64,000 nucleotides of DNA from Ignavibacteria bacterium. GTDB lineage: Bacteria; Bacteroidota; Ignavibacteria; Tepidaquicellales; OLB5. Below are positions 1-8,027 of the stretch, one piece after another. The translations under genes and the position numbers were made by a program. The stretch's first letter is position 1. Each line of letters opens with the position of its first letter. The stretch lies in assembly GCA_030835025.1 (NCBI GenBank), contig JAUQWS010000071.1, forward strand, positions 103,730-167,729. Reading direction: 5' to 3'. The notes below the pieces were generated by a model. That model did no database searches. It was not told the origin of the DNA and saw nothing but the letters and a program-made list of their open reading frames with translations.

Positions 1-1
1 A

Positions 2-607
2 ATGTATATTCCGAAACATTTTGAGGAAGTTGATAAGAAGAAACTTGTTGAATTTATGCGTGAGTATAATTTCGCAGTTATTGTCAGCTCCGCAAAGAAA
101 CGCTACTGGGCAACACACATTCCTTTTTTAATAACTGAAACAGGCGATGACGTAATACTCCGCGCGCACATGGCGAAGGCAAATCCCCAGTGGGCTAACT
201 TTAAGAATGAAGAAGAAATTCTCGTAATATTCCAGGAACCGCATTCTTATATCTCACCCTCGCTTTATGAAAATCCCGTCAGCGTGCCGACATGGAATTA
301 TATAGCTGTGCATGCATACGGCATCCCGAAAATTCTCCCTTCGCTTGAGGACAGGATAAAAATGCTGGAGGATAGCTTCAAAGAGTTTGAGCCCAAGTTC
401 AAAGAACAGTGGGATACTCTGCCGGAAGACTACAAATCCGACCTTCTTGACGGTATCACGGCATTTGAGGTTCGCATAACAAGACTTGACGGCAAATTCA
501 AGCTCAGCCAAAACCGCTCTTCCGGTGACCGTACGAGGATAATAGAAAAACTGGACTCTTCCGGCGAAAAGGTTAAACAGGATATTGCCAAATTTATGAA
601 GCAGTAG
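2..607 (+). CDS. PaiB-like FMN-binding negative transcriptional regulator
   Basis: The 201-residue protein opens with MYIPKHFEE and later has the paired motifs HSYISPSLY and VPTWNYIAVHAYG (about residues 81-107). These are the conserved core of the PaiB/FMN-binding split-barrel family, and the length is the family norm. Family members bind flavin and are described as negative regulators, for example of sporulation and protease genes in Bacillus; the target here cannot be read from sequence. The ATG lies two bases into the window and fits the family N-terminus, so the gene is probably complete, but its promoter and ribosome site are outside. No obvious partner gene follows. Confidence 0.85.
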   Translation: MYIPKHFEEVDKKKLVEFMREYNFAVIVSSAKKRYWATHIPFLITETGDDVILRAHMAKANPQWANFKNEEEILVIFQEPHSYISPSLYENPVSVPTWNYIAVHAYGIPKILPSLEDRIKMLEDSFKEFEPKFKEQWDTLPEDYKSDLLDGITAFEVRITRLDGKFKLSQNRSSGDRTRIIEKLDSSGEKVKQDIAKFMKQ

Positions 608-763
608 CTCCCACGACTTACGCTTTAATTAACTGTAATATCAATTACTTAATTTTTTCCCCGCCTAACGTCTTTAAGGTATTCCAACATAATGATTATT
701 GACATATTTTGCTGGACTAAAGGATTTATATTATTGAATACAGCAAATTTCCGGGAGTTTAGT

Positions 764-976
764 ATGGCTCAGTTCAACAAGCCCGTGACGGTTCTGGCAT
801 CTGCAAACAGCTCGATAATATCGGTTGCAGAGTCATTGCTGAAAGAAGCAGGAATTACATATTCCATAAGCTTAAACGGTGTTACAGAGATCCTTGTACG
901 GGGTGATGAAGACAGTTTTAAAGCCAGAAAAATACTTGCTGATCTGGAAGAGCTCGATTTCAGCGATGAGAAATAA
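764..976 (+). CDS. small DUF2007-like (putative signal-transducing) protein
   Basis: A 70-residue protein starting MAQFNKPVTVLAS. It shows the beta-alpha-beta pattern of DUF2007 proteins: a strand, the helix SVAESLLKEAGI, a strand ending EILV, then a second helix KARKILADLEEL. I chose the ATG at 764 because GGGAG sits 7 bases upstream; a longer frame opens at 692 but its extra residues look non-coding. The DUF2007 fold is a small ACT/PII-like domain of unknown ligand, so the function is not known. It is followed directly by a strong terminator, so it is transcribed separately from the epimerase. Confidence 0.6.
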   Translation: MAQFNKPVTVLASANSSIISVAESLLKEAGITYSISLNGVTEILVRGDEDSFKARKILADLEELDFSDEK

Positions 977-1016
977 TAAATAGATTTTGATTTGGTAAAT
1001 TAGTTTCTATTTTTGA

Positions 1017-1042
1017 GCGGGGTTTTTGCCCCGCTTTTTTTA
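1017..1042 (+). terminator. Rho-independent terminator
   Basis: The stem GCGGGG / CCCCGC with a TTTTTG loop is followed by a run of seven T residues. It ends the DUF2007-like transcript about 40 bases after its stop codon. Confidence 0.85.
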
Positions 1043-1079
1043 TTTCATAACCCGGCTCTCACCAGAAAGTAAAACTAAC

Positions 1080-2072
1080 ATGAAAAAGATCCTGATCCTG
1101 GGCGGCACCGGATTTGTCGGCCGCATTCTCACCGAAAACCTCATCACAGAAGGAAATCCACCTGTACTTTTTAACCGGGGCAAACGCAATGCCGGAATTT
1201 TCCCCGAACTGCGGAAGATCACCGGAGACAGATTAACAGATGATATTAAACAGATTGCAAATGAATCATGGGATGTTGTTATCGATTTCAGCTGCATGAT
1301 GCCGGATAACCTTGATGATATTACTGATATGCTCAAGGGAAAAACCGCGAGATATATTTTTGTTTCAACCGTGAGCGTATTCCCTATGGATGATGCTGAT
1401 TACTGGAAGAATCCGGTTACTGAAAATTCCGAAACTCTGACATGCACTGCAGAACAGAGAAAAGATCCGGACGTAACCGCAACTTATGGGCAAAAAAAAG
1501 CTGAATGCGAAAGGATCCTGCTCGGGAAAGACTGGCTGGATAGCATAACTTTCCGCCCCGGTTTGATTTACGGCAGATATGATTACACCGACAGATTCTA
1601 TTATTGGCTCTACCGAGCAGCAAAGGTAAGTGAAATATTGCTTCCTGAAGAGGGCAGGGAGAGATTCACTGCAACCCACAGTGAAGATTTTGCAAAGCTG
1701 ATTAGAAGCGCAGTTGACGTCCCGGTTCACAACAAAATATACAACGCTGTAACCCATTCACCTGTAAGTCTGAAACAATGCATAGATACTGCTTCAGGAA
1801 TTATCGGTACCAGACCGAAGTTCGTTAATGCTCCAATGGATTTCATCGAGTCCCAAAAACTGGAGCCGTGGACAGACTTGCCGGCATGGGTAGGGAATAT
1901 GGAATTAATTGTTGATAATTCCCGTGCACTTAAAGATTTCCCACTTGAATTCATGAGCTTTGAAGAGAGCATCAGGTCCTGTATTGATTATTATACCTCA
2001 TTAGACTGGCCCGTTCCAAAAGCCGGCATAACTCCCCAAAAAGAGCAGGAATTAATAGAAAAGCTAAGATAG
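1080..2072 (+). CDS. NAD-dependent epimerase/dehydratase (SDR family)
   Basis: The protein has 330 residues. The Rossmann motif GGTGFVGR lies at about residues 8-15, a strand ends YIFVSTVSVF, and the catalytic tyrosine region is TYGQKKAECE (YxxxK). It therefore belongs to the extended SDR superfamily that reduces, oxidises or epimerises nucleotide sugars and related substrates. The substrate cannot be assigned. The ATG at 1080 places the Rossmann strand right at the N-terminus. A longer frame from a TTG at 1026 would start inside the terminator and is rejected. No sugar-pathway neighbours are adjacent. Confidence 0.8.
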   Translation: MKKILILGGTGFVGRILTENLITEGNPPVLFNRGKRNAGIFPELRKITGDRLTDDIKQIANESWDVVIDFSCMMPDNLDDITDMLKGKTARYIFVSTVSVFPMDDADYWKNPVTENSETLTCTAEQRKDPDVTATYGQKKAECERILLGKDWLDSITFRPGLIYGRYDYTDRFYYWLYRAAKVSEILLPEEGRERFTATHSEDFAKLIRSAVDVPVHNKIYNAVTHSPVSLKQCIDTASGIIGTRPKFVNAPMDFIESQKLEPWTDLPAWVGNMELIVDNSRALKDFPLEFMSFEESIRSCIDYYTSLDWPVPKAGITPQKEQELIEKLR

Positions 2073-2086
2073 CAGAATTGTCCCTA

Positions 2087-2133
2087 AAACAGTGCTGTTT
2101 CAAGTTTATTAGATTCTGAAACAAGTTCAGAAT
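2087..2133. repeat. two small hairpins, the second REP-like
   Basis: AAACAG-TG-CTGTTT (2087-2100) is followed by ATTCTGAA-ACAAG-TTCAGAAT (2113-2133, 8-bp perfect stem). The second resembles the short dispersed palindromes often found between genes in Bacteroidota. Either could help end the epimerase transcript, but there is no T-run. Confidence 0.45.
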
Positions 2134-2173
2134 GACAACATTAACCCCCTGATTTCCCTAACCGGAATCACCC

Positions 2174-2220
2174 TTGACAATTCCTTCAATTTCCATTAAC
2201 TTTGTACTGCAAAGTACTTT
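2174..2220 (+). promoter_or_regulatory. Bacteroidota-type promoter with overlapping operator-like palindromes
   Basis: TTGACA (2174-2179), a 17-base spacer and TAACTTTG (2197-2204) match the -33/-7 layout TTG...TAnnTTTG. Two overlapping palindromes cover the -7 element and the expected start: CTTTG-TACTG-CAAAG (2200-2214) and the perfect decamer AAAGTACTTT (2211-2220). A regulator bound here would block initiation. The winged-helix protein encoded two genes downstream is the obvious candidate (inference). Confidence 0.65.
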
Positions 2221-2240
2221 CAAATGGAAATCAAAACAAT

Positions 2241-2867
2241 ATGGATAGCAATCAGGAACATCTAAAAAACCTCAGTGAGATACGCTCGCTTATGGAGCGC
2301 TCTTCAAGCTTCATTTCGCTCAGCGGGCTCTCGGGAGTCAGTGCGGGGATAATCGGGATAATTACAGCATTTATTCTGCACAGCAGGCTGAATCCTTACC
2401 TGAACCCGAATATTGATATTATTCTCCGGCAGGAAAAAAGAACTGAGCTGATAGTTTTTGGAATTCTGTTATCTGCCGGAGTTTTGCTTCTGACATTTGC
2501 GCTCGCAATTTTTTTCACTACGAGGAAAGCCAAGAAAGGAGGGCTCCCGATATGGGACGGCTCAGCAAAACGACTGGTTCTGAATCTTTTTATTCCCCTC
2601 ATTACGGGCGGTGTGTTCTGTCTGCTTCTCATCTATCATTATTATGACTGGCTTGTACTTCCTTCAATGCTCGTATTCTTCGGTCTTGCACTTGTTAACG
2701 CCGCCAAATTTACTTTGCACGAAATAAGGTGGCTAGGCATCACAGAAATTGTTCTGGGCCTGCTTGCGGTTCTTTTCATTGAATATGCCATCTGGTTTTG
2801 GGGACTCGGTTTCGGGCTGATGAATATTGTGTACGGACTCATGATGTATTTCAAGTATGAAAGATGA
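2241..2867 (+). CDS. multi-pass membrane protein of an HTH/DUF4153 operon
   Basis: A 208-residue protein with a short acidic N-terminus (MDSNQEHLKNLSEIRSLMER), then about six hydrophobic segments: roughly residues 28-45, 73-93, 117-135, 141-158, 170-185 and 190-203. No catalytic motif is seen. Proteins of this shape commonly precede small winged-helix regulators in Bacteroidota, where they are annotated only as hypothetical membrane proteins. The ATG at 2241 follows the promoter/operator closely, and the 3' end overlaps the regulator gene by 11 bases, so the two are probably translationally coupled. The function is unknown. Confidence 0.7.
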   Translation: MDSNQEHLKNLSEIRSLMERSSSFISLSGLSGVSAGIIGIITAFILHSRLNPYLNPNIDIILRQEKRTELIVFGILLSAGVLLLTFALAIFFTTRKAKKGGLPIWDGSAKRLVLNLFIPLITGGVFCLLLIYHYYDWLVLPSMLVFFGLALVNAAKFTLHEIRWLGITEIVLGLLAVLFIEYAIWFWGLGFGLMNIVYGLMMYFKYER

Positions 2868-3189
2868 ATCATCCGAAATGAATACGAAGGTTAAAGATAT
2901 TCTGGTAAACATCAACAGGCTGTTTGAAAGCAGGGTGAGGCTTGGAATAATGTCAATGCTCATGGTAAACTCAAGCGTTGACTTCAATACACTGAAATCA
3001 CACCTTGATATTACCGACGGCAATCTGGCAAGCCATATCACATCACTTGAAAAAGCAAAATACATAAAGGTGAATAAATCATTTATCGGCAAAAAACCTA
3101 ATACAACATACTCGGCAACAACACAGGGAAGGAAGGCATTTAACGAACATTTAGACGCTTTGGAACAATTAATAAACCGTTCGGTTTAA
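2857..3189 (+). CDS. winged-helix transcriptional regulator (HTH_34/MarR-like)
   Basis: A 110-residue protein containing RVRLGIMSMLMVNSSVDFNTLKSHL and DGNLASHITSLEKAKYI, the classic helix-turn-helix plus recognition helix of the small winged-helix family found beside DUF4153-type membrane genes. The wing contains KPNTTYSATTQGR. It overlaps the upstream membrane gene and precedes a DUF4173 gene by 21 bases, so it is embedded in the operon it probably controls. The palindrome AAAGTACTTT over the operon promoter is its likely operator (inference). A shorter start at ATG 2878 is possible. Confidence 0.85.
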   Translation: MKDESSEMNTKVKDILVNINRLFESRVRLGIMSMLMVNSSVDFNTLKSHLDITDGNLASHITSLEKAKYIKVNKSFIGKKPNTTYSATTQGRKAFNEHLDALEQLINRSV

Positions 3190-3210
3190 CTTAAAACGAT
3201 CGATAAACTT

Positions 3211-4806
3211 ATGGATAAACGAATCAAAGCGTACATATCTCTGCTGATACTGCTTGTGATGTTCAACTTCTTCTTTTGGGGAGAAATGCTGGGACTGAAC
3301 CTCTTCATTTTTCTATTGCTGTCATCAATTGTCCTTATTCTGCTGAATGATGAAAATCTTAGGAACAAGAACGTAATTGTCTCATTGCTTGCTGTTCTTT
3401 ACTCGCTTGCAATGGTGGTTGTTGTTAATTCAGAGTTTACCATAATCGCAGCTATAATCTCTTTTATGGTCTATACGGGCTTTATTCACCAGGCGGGACT
3501 CAAAACCGTATTCAACGCTGCTTTTACCGCAATGGCTGATCTTATCATATTCCCTTACAATATTATTGTTGAGCTTCAGTATTACTCGGGGAAGTTCAAG
3601 CCGTTAAGATCCTTTTTTAAAATAACCCGGATTGCCTTCATACCTGTAATAATATTCGTAGTATTCTATTCTATTTACGCGTATTCAAACCCCGTATTTA
3701 ATTCATATTCAGTTTCATTCTGGGATACGATCGGAAAATATCTGTACGATATTTTCAAAAATTATCCCGTGCTCAGGTTCTTTTACATATTCTTTGGATT
3801 ATTCCTCATAACCGGAATTATTTTCAACCGTAACATAAGAACGTTTGCAGATATTGACGGTTCTTTTCTTGATATACTTTTGCGGGATAAAACATATAAA
3901 GTGCACTCAAGGGTTAAGCCTGTTCCCAAAAAAGCTGTGCTGTATGACCTGTTCTCATATCGATTCAAGTTCAACACCCTTAAACTTGAGTACCGAATGG
4001 GGCTGATACTCATATTTCTGATGAATGCTCTGCTCTTTTTGCTGAATGTAGTAGACATTCAATTCACCTGGCTTGGATTTGACGTAAAACAGGTTGATAA
4101 CCTTGCATATTACGTGCATAACGGAACCTACCTGCTGATATTCAGCATACTGCTTTCTATGGCAATCCTGCTGTACTTCTTTCGCGGCAATCAGAATTAC
4201 TTCACAAAGAACAAATTGCTTAAATACGGCGCGTATTTGTGGATAGTACAAAACGGCATTATGGCAATATCGGTAGCGCTGCGTAATGTTTACTATATAG
4301 ATTACTATTACGCGCTTTCATACAAGAGAATTGGCGTTATGATATTCCTTTTGCTTACATTTACGGGACTCATCACTATGTTCATGAAAATTTACAGCAA
4401 AAAAACTACATTCTGGCTTCTCAAGGTTAACAGCGCCGCCGCTTTTGTTGTGATGCTCTTGATGGCATCAACAAGCTGGGATGTTCCGATAGCAAAGTTC
4501 AATTTGCAGAATCCCGAAAAGCAGAAAATTGATATCGATTACCTCCTCAGGCTATCAGATGAAACTCTTCCCCTGCTTGAGAGTGAAAAAGAACTTCTGA
4601 ACCGGGAGTACTACCAGTATAACTTCATGTTCGGTGATTATGCAAACGGATTGCATGAGTATAACCTTAGGGTTAAGGGTTTCATAGAAAGGCAGAACCG
4701 TTATTCATGGCTTTCATGGAATCTGCCTGACCATAATACAATGAATTATTATAAGGATTTTGATATCAGCAGGTTTGATGACAAATTAAGGGTAGAACCG
4801 GATTGA
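3211..4806 (+). CDS. DUF4173/DUF4153-like integral membrane protein
   Basis: A 531-residue protein with roughly ten to twelve hydrophobic segments spread from residue 8 to about 420. A soluble C-terminal region of about 100 residues follows, rich in Asp, Asn and Tyr (DIDYLLRLSDETLPLLESEKELLNREYYQYN). This architecture matches the DUF4153/DUF4173 family, whose biochemical role is unknown. It lies third in the operon, after the winged-helix regulator. Its stop codon overlaps the TTG start of the next gene (TTGA), which indicates coupled translation. Confidence 0.75.
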   Translation: MDKRIKAYISLLILLVMFNFFFWGEMLGLNLFIFLLLSSIVLILLNDENLRNKNVIVSLLAVLYSLAMVVVVNSEFTIIAAIISFMVYTGFIHQAGLKTVFNAAFTAMADLIIFPYNIIVELQYYSGKFKPLRSFFKITRIAFIPVIIFVVFYSIYAYSNPVFNSYSVSFWDTIGKYLYDIFKNYPVLRFFYIFFGLFLITGIIFNRNIRTFADIDGSFLDILLRDKTYKVHSRVKPVPKKAVLYDLFSYRFKFNTLKLEYRMGLILIFLMNALLFLLNVVDIQFTWLGFDVKQVDNLAYYVHNGTYLLIFSILLSMAILLYFFRGNQNYFTKNKLLKYGAYLWIVQNGIMAISVALRNVYYIDYYYALSYKRIGVMIFLLLTFTGLITMFMKIYSKKTTFWLLKVNSAAAFVVMLLMASTSWDVPIAKFNLQNPEKQKIDIDYLLRLSDETLPLLESEKELLNREYYQYNFMFGDYANGLHEYNLRVKGFIERQNRYSWLSWNLPDHNTMNYYKDFDISRFDDKLRVEPD

Positions 4807-5183
4807 GAGAAATTGAAAAATATTTCACTCCGGGTGTATTTGCCCCACTATGTTTAACGGTACCGGCAACGATAATCATTGTAACTTTCTTTCTCGGAGC
4901 ATTTAATATCCATTTACCTTTCGAAAAGGTCATGAACCTGCAGAGAACTCACAATCTGGTTTCATGGGCTTTATTCATGTGCATTGCTTCGATTCTGTTA
5001 ACATTTATTGATCTCATTGTGCTCAATTATTCAGCCAGTCAGAAACATTTTAAACCTGAATTCATCATGAACAAAAGTTATTTCAATACAGCACTGATTG
5101 CATTTCCGTATTTCTACTTCATCATCCTTTTCTTTTTTATTGAGTTAGATAAATTCGGAAATATTCCGGTGGGGAGGAATTAA
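4803..5183 (+). CDS. small four-helix membrane protein in the DUF4153 operon
   Basis: A 126-residue protein with hydrophobic segments near residues 14-34, 50-72 and 93-115 and no recognisable enzymatic motif. The start is TTG at 4803, sharing bases with the stop of the upstream DUF4173 gene; no ATG lies near enough to keep the first membrane segment. Its place between two DUF4153-type genes suggests a subunit or accessory of the same unknown membrane system. I do not recognise the family. Confidence 0.55.
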   Translation: MREIEKYFTPGVFAPLCLTVPATIIIVTFFLGAFNIHLPFEKVMNLQRTHNLVSWALFMCIASILLTFIDLIVLNYSASQKHFKPEFIMNKSYFNTALIAFPYFYFIILFFFIELDKFGNIPVGRN

Positions 5184-5237
5184 TGAGTGTTTGATACTTA
5201 CTAATTTCAATCAACAGAACATTTTGGGGAGATTAAA

Positions 5238-6515
5238 ATGAAAGAAGAAATAATAAACAACATAAGCGATGCTCATTTTCTTGAGCAGTTGTACCGGAAA
5301 AACAAATCCGGATTTGCGGAGAGCTTCGATGAAATATACGATTCTATAAAACACATGCCGCAAGCAGAGTTTTGGCATTACAGGCTTGAGGCGGAATTAT
5401 TGCCTGAAATCAGTGAAAAATCCACAGAATTTATAGAAGAAAAGCCAAAAGAAGGGAAGTTCAATCTTATCTTCACGGTCGCAGCCGCATTTCTTGCGGG
5501 AACAATCGTAAAGCTCCCCGAAATCTTCTCATTCCCGCAGGAAATGTACATAGTCTCAAATCTTGCATTTTTCGTTCTTCCTTTCTTCATGATATTCTAC
5601 GCTGTTAAGAACAAGCTGGAGTTAAGGCAATCAGTATTCTTTTCTGCGATTATTGTTTTATCTATAGCATTTGTGAACATTGTGCCGGGGGCTGTAGAAA
5701 GCCAGACAAGGGTACTTACCACAATTCATCTAATATTTCTAAATTGGTTTTTGCTTGGCGTTATCTTTGTGTGGAAAGACCTCAGGTCAACAGAGCTTAA
5801 GCTTTCATTCTTAAAGCGAAATGGTGATGTTGTGATTTTGACGGCGATAATCCTTATTTGCGGCGGACTCTTAACCGGATTAACTATGGGGCTTTTTAAC
5901 ATAATAAAAGTGGATATAAAAGAATTCTACTTTACATACATTGTTGTTTACGGATTGGTTGCATCGCCGATGGTCGCAAACTATATGCTGGAAAACTCAC
6001 CAAACATTATCAACCGTGTTGCACCATTCATTTCAAAGATTTTCGCTCCTCTTATACTTATTATGATGCTTGGTTTTCTGGTGGCTCTGGCATTTTTTGC
6101 CAAAGACCCGTTCAATAACAGGGAAGAACTTATTGTATTCAACGCACTACTTGTAGTAAATCTGGCAGTTATCCTGTTTTCATTTTCAGGCGGCAGGATC
6201 GAACCCGCATCTTATCTATTCAAAGTACTCTTAGCTCTATCGCTTGTTGCCATAGTTATTAACTGCATTGCCGCATCTTCGATAATATACAGGATAGCGG
6301 CATTCGGAATTACGCCCAACCGGCTTGCAGTCTTAGGCGCAAATGTACTGATGTTCATTAACCTCATCATTATAACGATTCGACTGTACAAATACCAGAA
6401 GGGCAGTGCTGAGATTGAAGACGTTGGAAGCAGCATAACGGCACTTATGCCATGGTATGCAGCCTGGGCTGTTGTCGTCTCATTTGCATTCCCGTTCATA
6501 TTCTGGTTCAGTTAA
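5238..6515 (+). CDS. DUF4153 domain-containing membrane protein
   Basis: A 425-residue protein. An approximately 70-residue cytoplasmic N-terminus (KSGFAESFDEIYDSIKHMP) is followed by about eleven membrane segments, the arrangement typical of DUF4153. A good ribosome site, GGGGAG, lies 7 bases before the ATG. It is the last gene of the operon started at about 2.2 kb, with a 54-base gap after the small membrane protein. The gap contains no clear terminator, so co-transcription is likely. The biochemical activity of the family is not established. Confidence 0.8.
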   Translation: MKEEIINNISDAHFLEQLYRKNKSGFAESFDEIYDSIKHMPQAEFWHYRLEAELLPEISEKSTEFIEEKPKEGKFNLIFTVAAAFLAGTIVKLPEIFSFPQEMYIVSNLAFFVLPFFMIFYAVKNKLELRQSVFFSAIIVLSIAFVNIVPGAVESQTRVLTTIHLIFLNWFLLGVIFVWKDLRSTELKLSFLKRNGDVVILTAIILICGGLLTGLTMGLFNIIKVDIKEFYFTYIVVYGLVASPMVANYMLENSPNIINRVAPFISKIFAPLILIMMLGFLVALAFFAKDPFNNREELIVFNALLVVNLAVILFSFSGGRIEPASYLFKVLLALSLVAIVINCIAASSIIYRIAAFGITPNRLAVLGANVLMFINLIIITIRLYKYQKGSAEIEDVGSSITALMPWYAAWAVVVSFAFPFIFWFS

Positions 6516-6632
6516 AGAGGTTTTCTAAAACAAAGGACTTCAATTCTTTTATTAACTGGTATGCATATTGGTTTTAGAAATCAGTCAATTCAGTGTAATC
6601 AGTGATTTCTTTCATTCTTAATTACTTTTCCT

Positions 6633-6640
6633 TAAATTTG
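6633..6640 (+). promoter_or_regulatory. -7 element TAAATTTG upstream of the VOC gene
   Basis: The octamer is an exact match to the Bacteroidota TAnnTTTG element, 24 bases before the ATG at 6665. No convincing -33 partner is seen. Confidence 0.45.
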
Positions 6641-6664
6641 CTCAATTAACCAGGGGAAAATCAC

Positions 6665-7042
6665 ATGGATGAAACCAAGATTCTTTCCATAAATATGGGC
6701 AGCATTTACGCCGAAGATTATGAAACCTGCTTTTCGTTCTACCATGATATTCTGGGACTTGAAGGTGCAAGTCCCACAGGCAGCAAATCATGCTATTTCA
6801 ATATCGGCAAAAATCAGGGGTTGTATCTTGAAGGCGGATATGAACCGTCTGAGGGTAATGCAAAAACTGCGCGGACTACATTTACACTTGAAGTCAGTTC
6901 TGCAGCTGCAATGTTTGAAAAGCTGAAGAAAAAAGGCATCCGCACAATTCAAAAAGAACCCATGAAAATGGCTGAGAATATCTTCTGGTTCCAGTGTTTC
7001 GATCCCTGCGGTAACATGGTTGAGTTCATGGGAGGGGAGTAG
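6665..7042 (+). CDS. VOC-fold (glyoxalase/bleomycin-resistance-like) protein
   Basis: A 125-residue protein with the paired beta-alpha-beta-beta-beta modules of the vicinal oxygen chelate fold. The pattern CFSFYHDILGLEG follows the first strand, and the C-terminus is FQCFDPCGNMVEFMGG, where the Glu is the usual metal ligand. Members include glyoxalases, dioxygenases and antibiotic-binding proteins; the substrate cannot be predicted here. The ATG is preceded by AGGGGAAAA, a clear ribosome site. It is monocistronic and ends just before a strong hairpin. Confidence 0.75.
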   Translation: MDETKILSINMGSIYAEDYETCFSFYHDILGLEGASPTGSKSCYFNIGKNQGLYLEGGYEPSEGNAKTARTTFTLEVSSAAAMFEKLKKKGIRTIQKEPMKMAENIFWFQCFDPCGNMVEFMGGE

Positions 7043-7048
7043 TTACTG

Positions 7049-7079
7049 CTCATCCGATGACTTTGAGTCATCGGATGAG
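7049..7079. terminator. bidirectional hairpin between convergent genes
   Basis: A perfect 13-bp stem, CTCATCCGATGAC / GTCATCGGATGAG, with a 5-base loop lies between the convergent VOC and esterase genes. There is no T-run, so it may act as a Rho-assisted terminator or mRNA-end stabiliser. Confidence 0.6.
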
Positions 7080-7094
7080 TGACAGATCAAATTC

Positions 7095-7829
7095 TTATAA
7101 CTTTGAATCAATAAAATACGGCAGCATTTTGCGCCATGAAGGCCAGTCATGGGGAATATCATAACCCCACAGGTCAAGCTCATGGTCTATTCCTTTTGCA
7201 TTCAGCACGTTTGAAAGATTCTTCGATGCTTCAGGATTTTCATAGCTTCCTTGACCCGTTGTAATATAAATATGCTTCTTTGATTTTATCTGATTCAATA
7301 TACTGTCATCGCTTAGATTCGAAAGATAATCAACCGGTGAATTGAAGTAAACATTCTCGTCGTAATAGCCTTTGGAATAGTCCTTCAGGTCATATGAACC
7401 GCTCATCGCAATAGTTCCGTCAAAAAGATCCGGCCTGCGGAAAAATGAATTTGCAGCATGCAGCGCTCCAAACGAGGCTCCCGTAGTAATTATCTGCACA
7501 TCAATACCGCATACTTGTTTGATAAAAGGGACAACCTCATTCACAACGTACTCATTGAATTGCTTATGTCTGTCAGATTTATACTCAGGGTGGTTCTCAT
7601 CATTCAGCCAGCTTTCGCTGTTAATGCTGTTGATTGAAAACGCGCGCACTTTCCCGCTGTTAATGTAGGGAGTTATTGATTCGATCAGGTGGAATCTTTC
7701 GTATTCTAAAAAATCTGCGGCAGCCGTGGGGAACATGAGCAAAGCATACTTATTCCCTGTGCCGTAAACAACTATTTCCATTTCCTTGTTAAGGTTCGGA
7801 CTCCACCATTTGTGAATTTCTCTGTGCAT
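7095..7829 (-). CDS. alpha/beta-hydrolase fold esterase
   Basis: The protein has 244 residues from the ATG at 7829. It carries the nucleophile elbow TTGASFGALHAANSFFRRP (Ser in GASFG) and a C-terminal region DIPHDWPSWRKMLPYF that supplies the His. This matches the 'putative esterase' (esterase D-like) family, in which these proteins hydrolyse carboxyl esters or thioesters. The frame stays open to an ATG at 7913. The extra 28 residues (MVRVPFNSPM...) look less coding-like and the family begins near HKWWSPNL, so I prefer 7829. The gene stands alone, converging on the VOC gene. Confidence 0.75.
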   Translation of the reverse strand: MHREIHKWWSPNLNKEMEIVVYGTGNKYALLMFPTAAADFLEYERFHLIESITPYINSGKVRAFSINSINSESWLNDENHPEYKSDRHKQFNEYVVNEVVPFIKQVCGIDVQIITTGASFGALHAANSFFRRPDLFDGTIAMSGSYDLKDYSKGYYDENVYFNSPVDYLSNLSDDSILNQIKSKKHIYITTGQGSYENPEASKNLSNVLNAKGIDHELDLWGYDIPHDWPSWRKMLPYFIDSKL

Positions 7830-8027
7830 ATTGTATGTTTTTAAAGAATTTTCAGGTAAGCAATTCCACGAAAATAATGAAATCATCGGGGAGTTAAAAG
7901 GCACTCGAACCATTTAATTGTATAGGATTAACGGGAAAATAATTTTATAATTAAGACGTCAATCTCACTATAAATCCGTCAATTTTCTTTAATTTTAGCC
8001 AAAAACACAGGCTAAAGGAAAAATATT

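Noticed and set aside
699..732. TTGACA followed by TATATT as a sigma-70-type promoter for the DUF2007-like gene
   Set aside because: The spacing is 22 bases, and a Bacteroidota-type -7 element is only partly matched; too weak to list.
1026..1079. TTG start at 1026 for the epimerase
   Set aside because: It lies within the upstream terminator hairpin and the Rossmann motif starts properly at the ATG at 1080.
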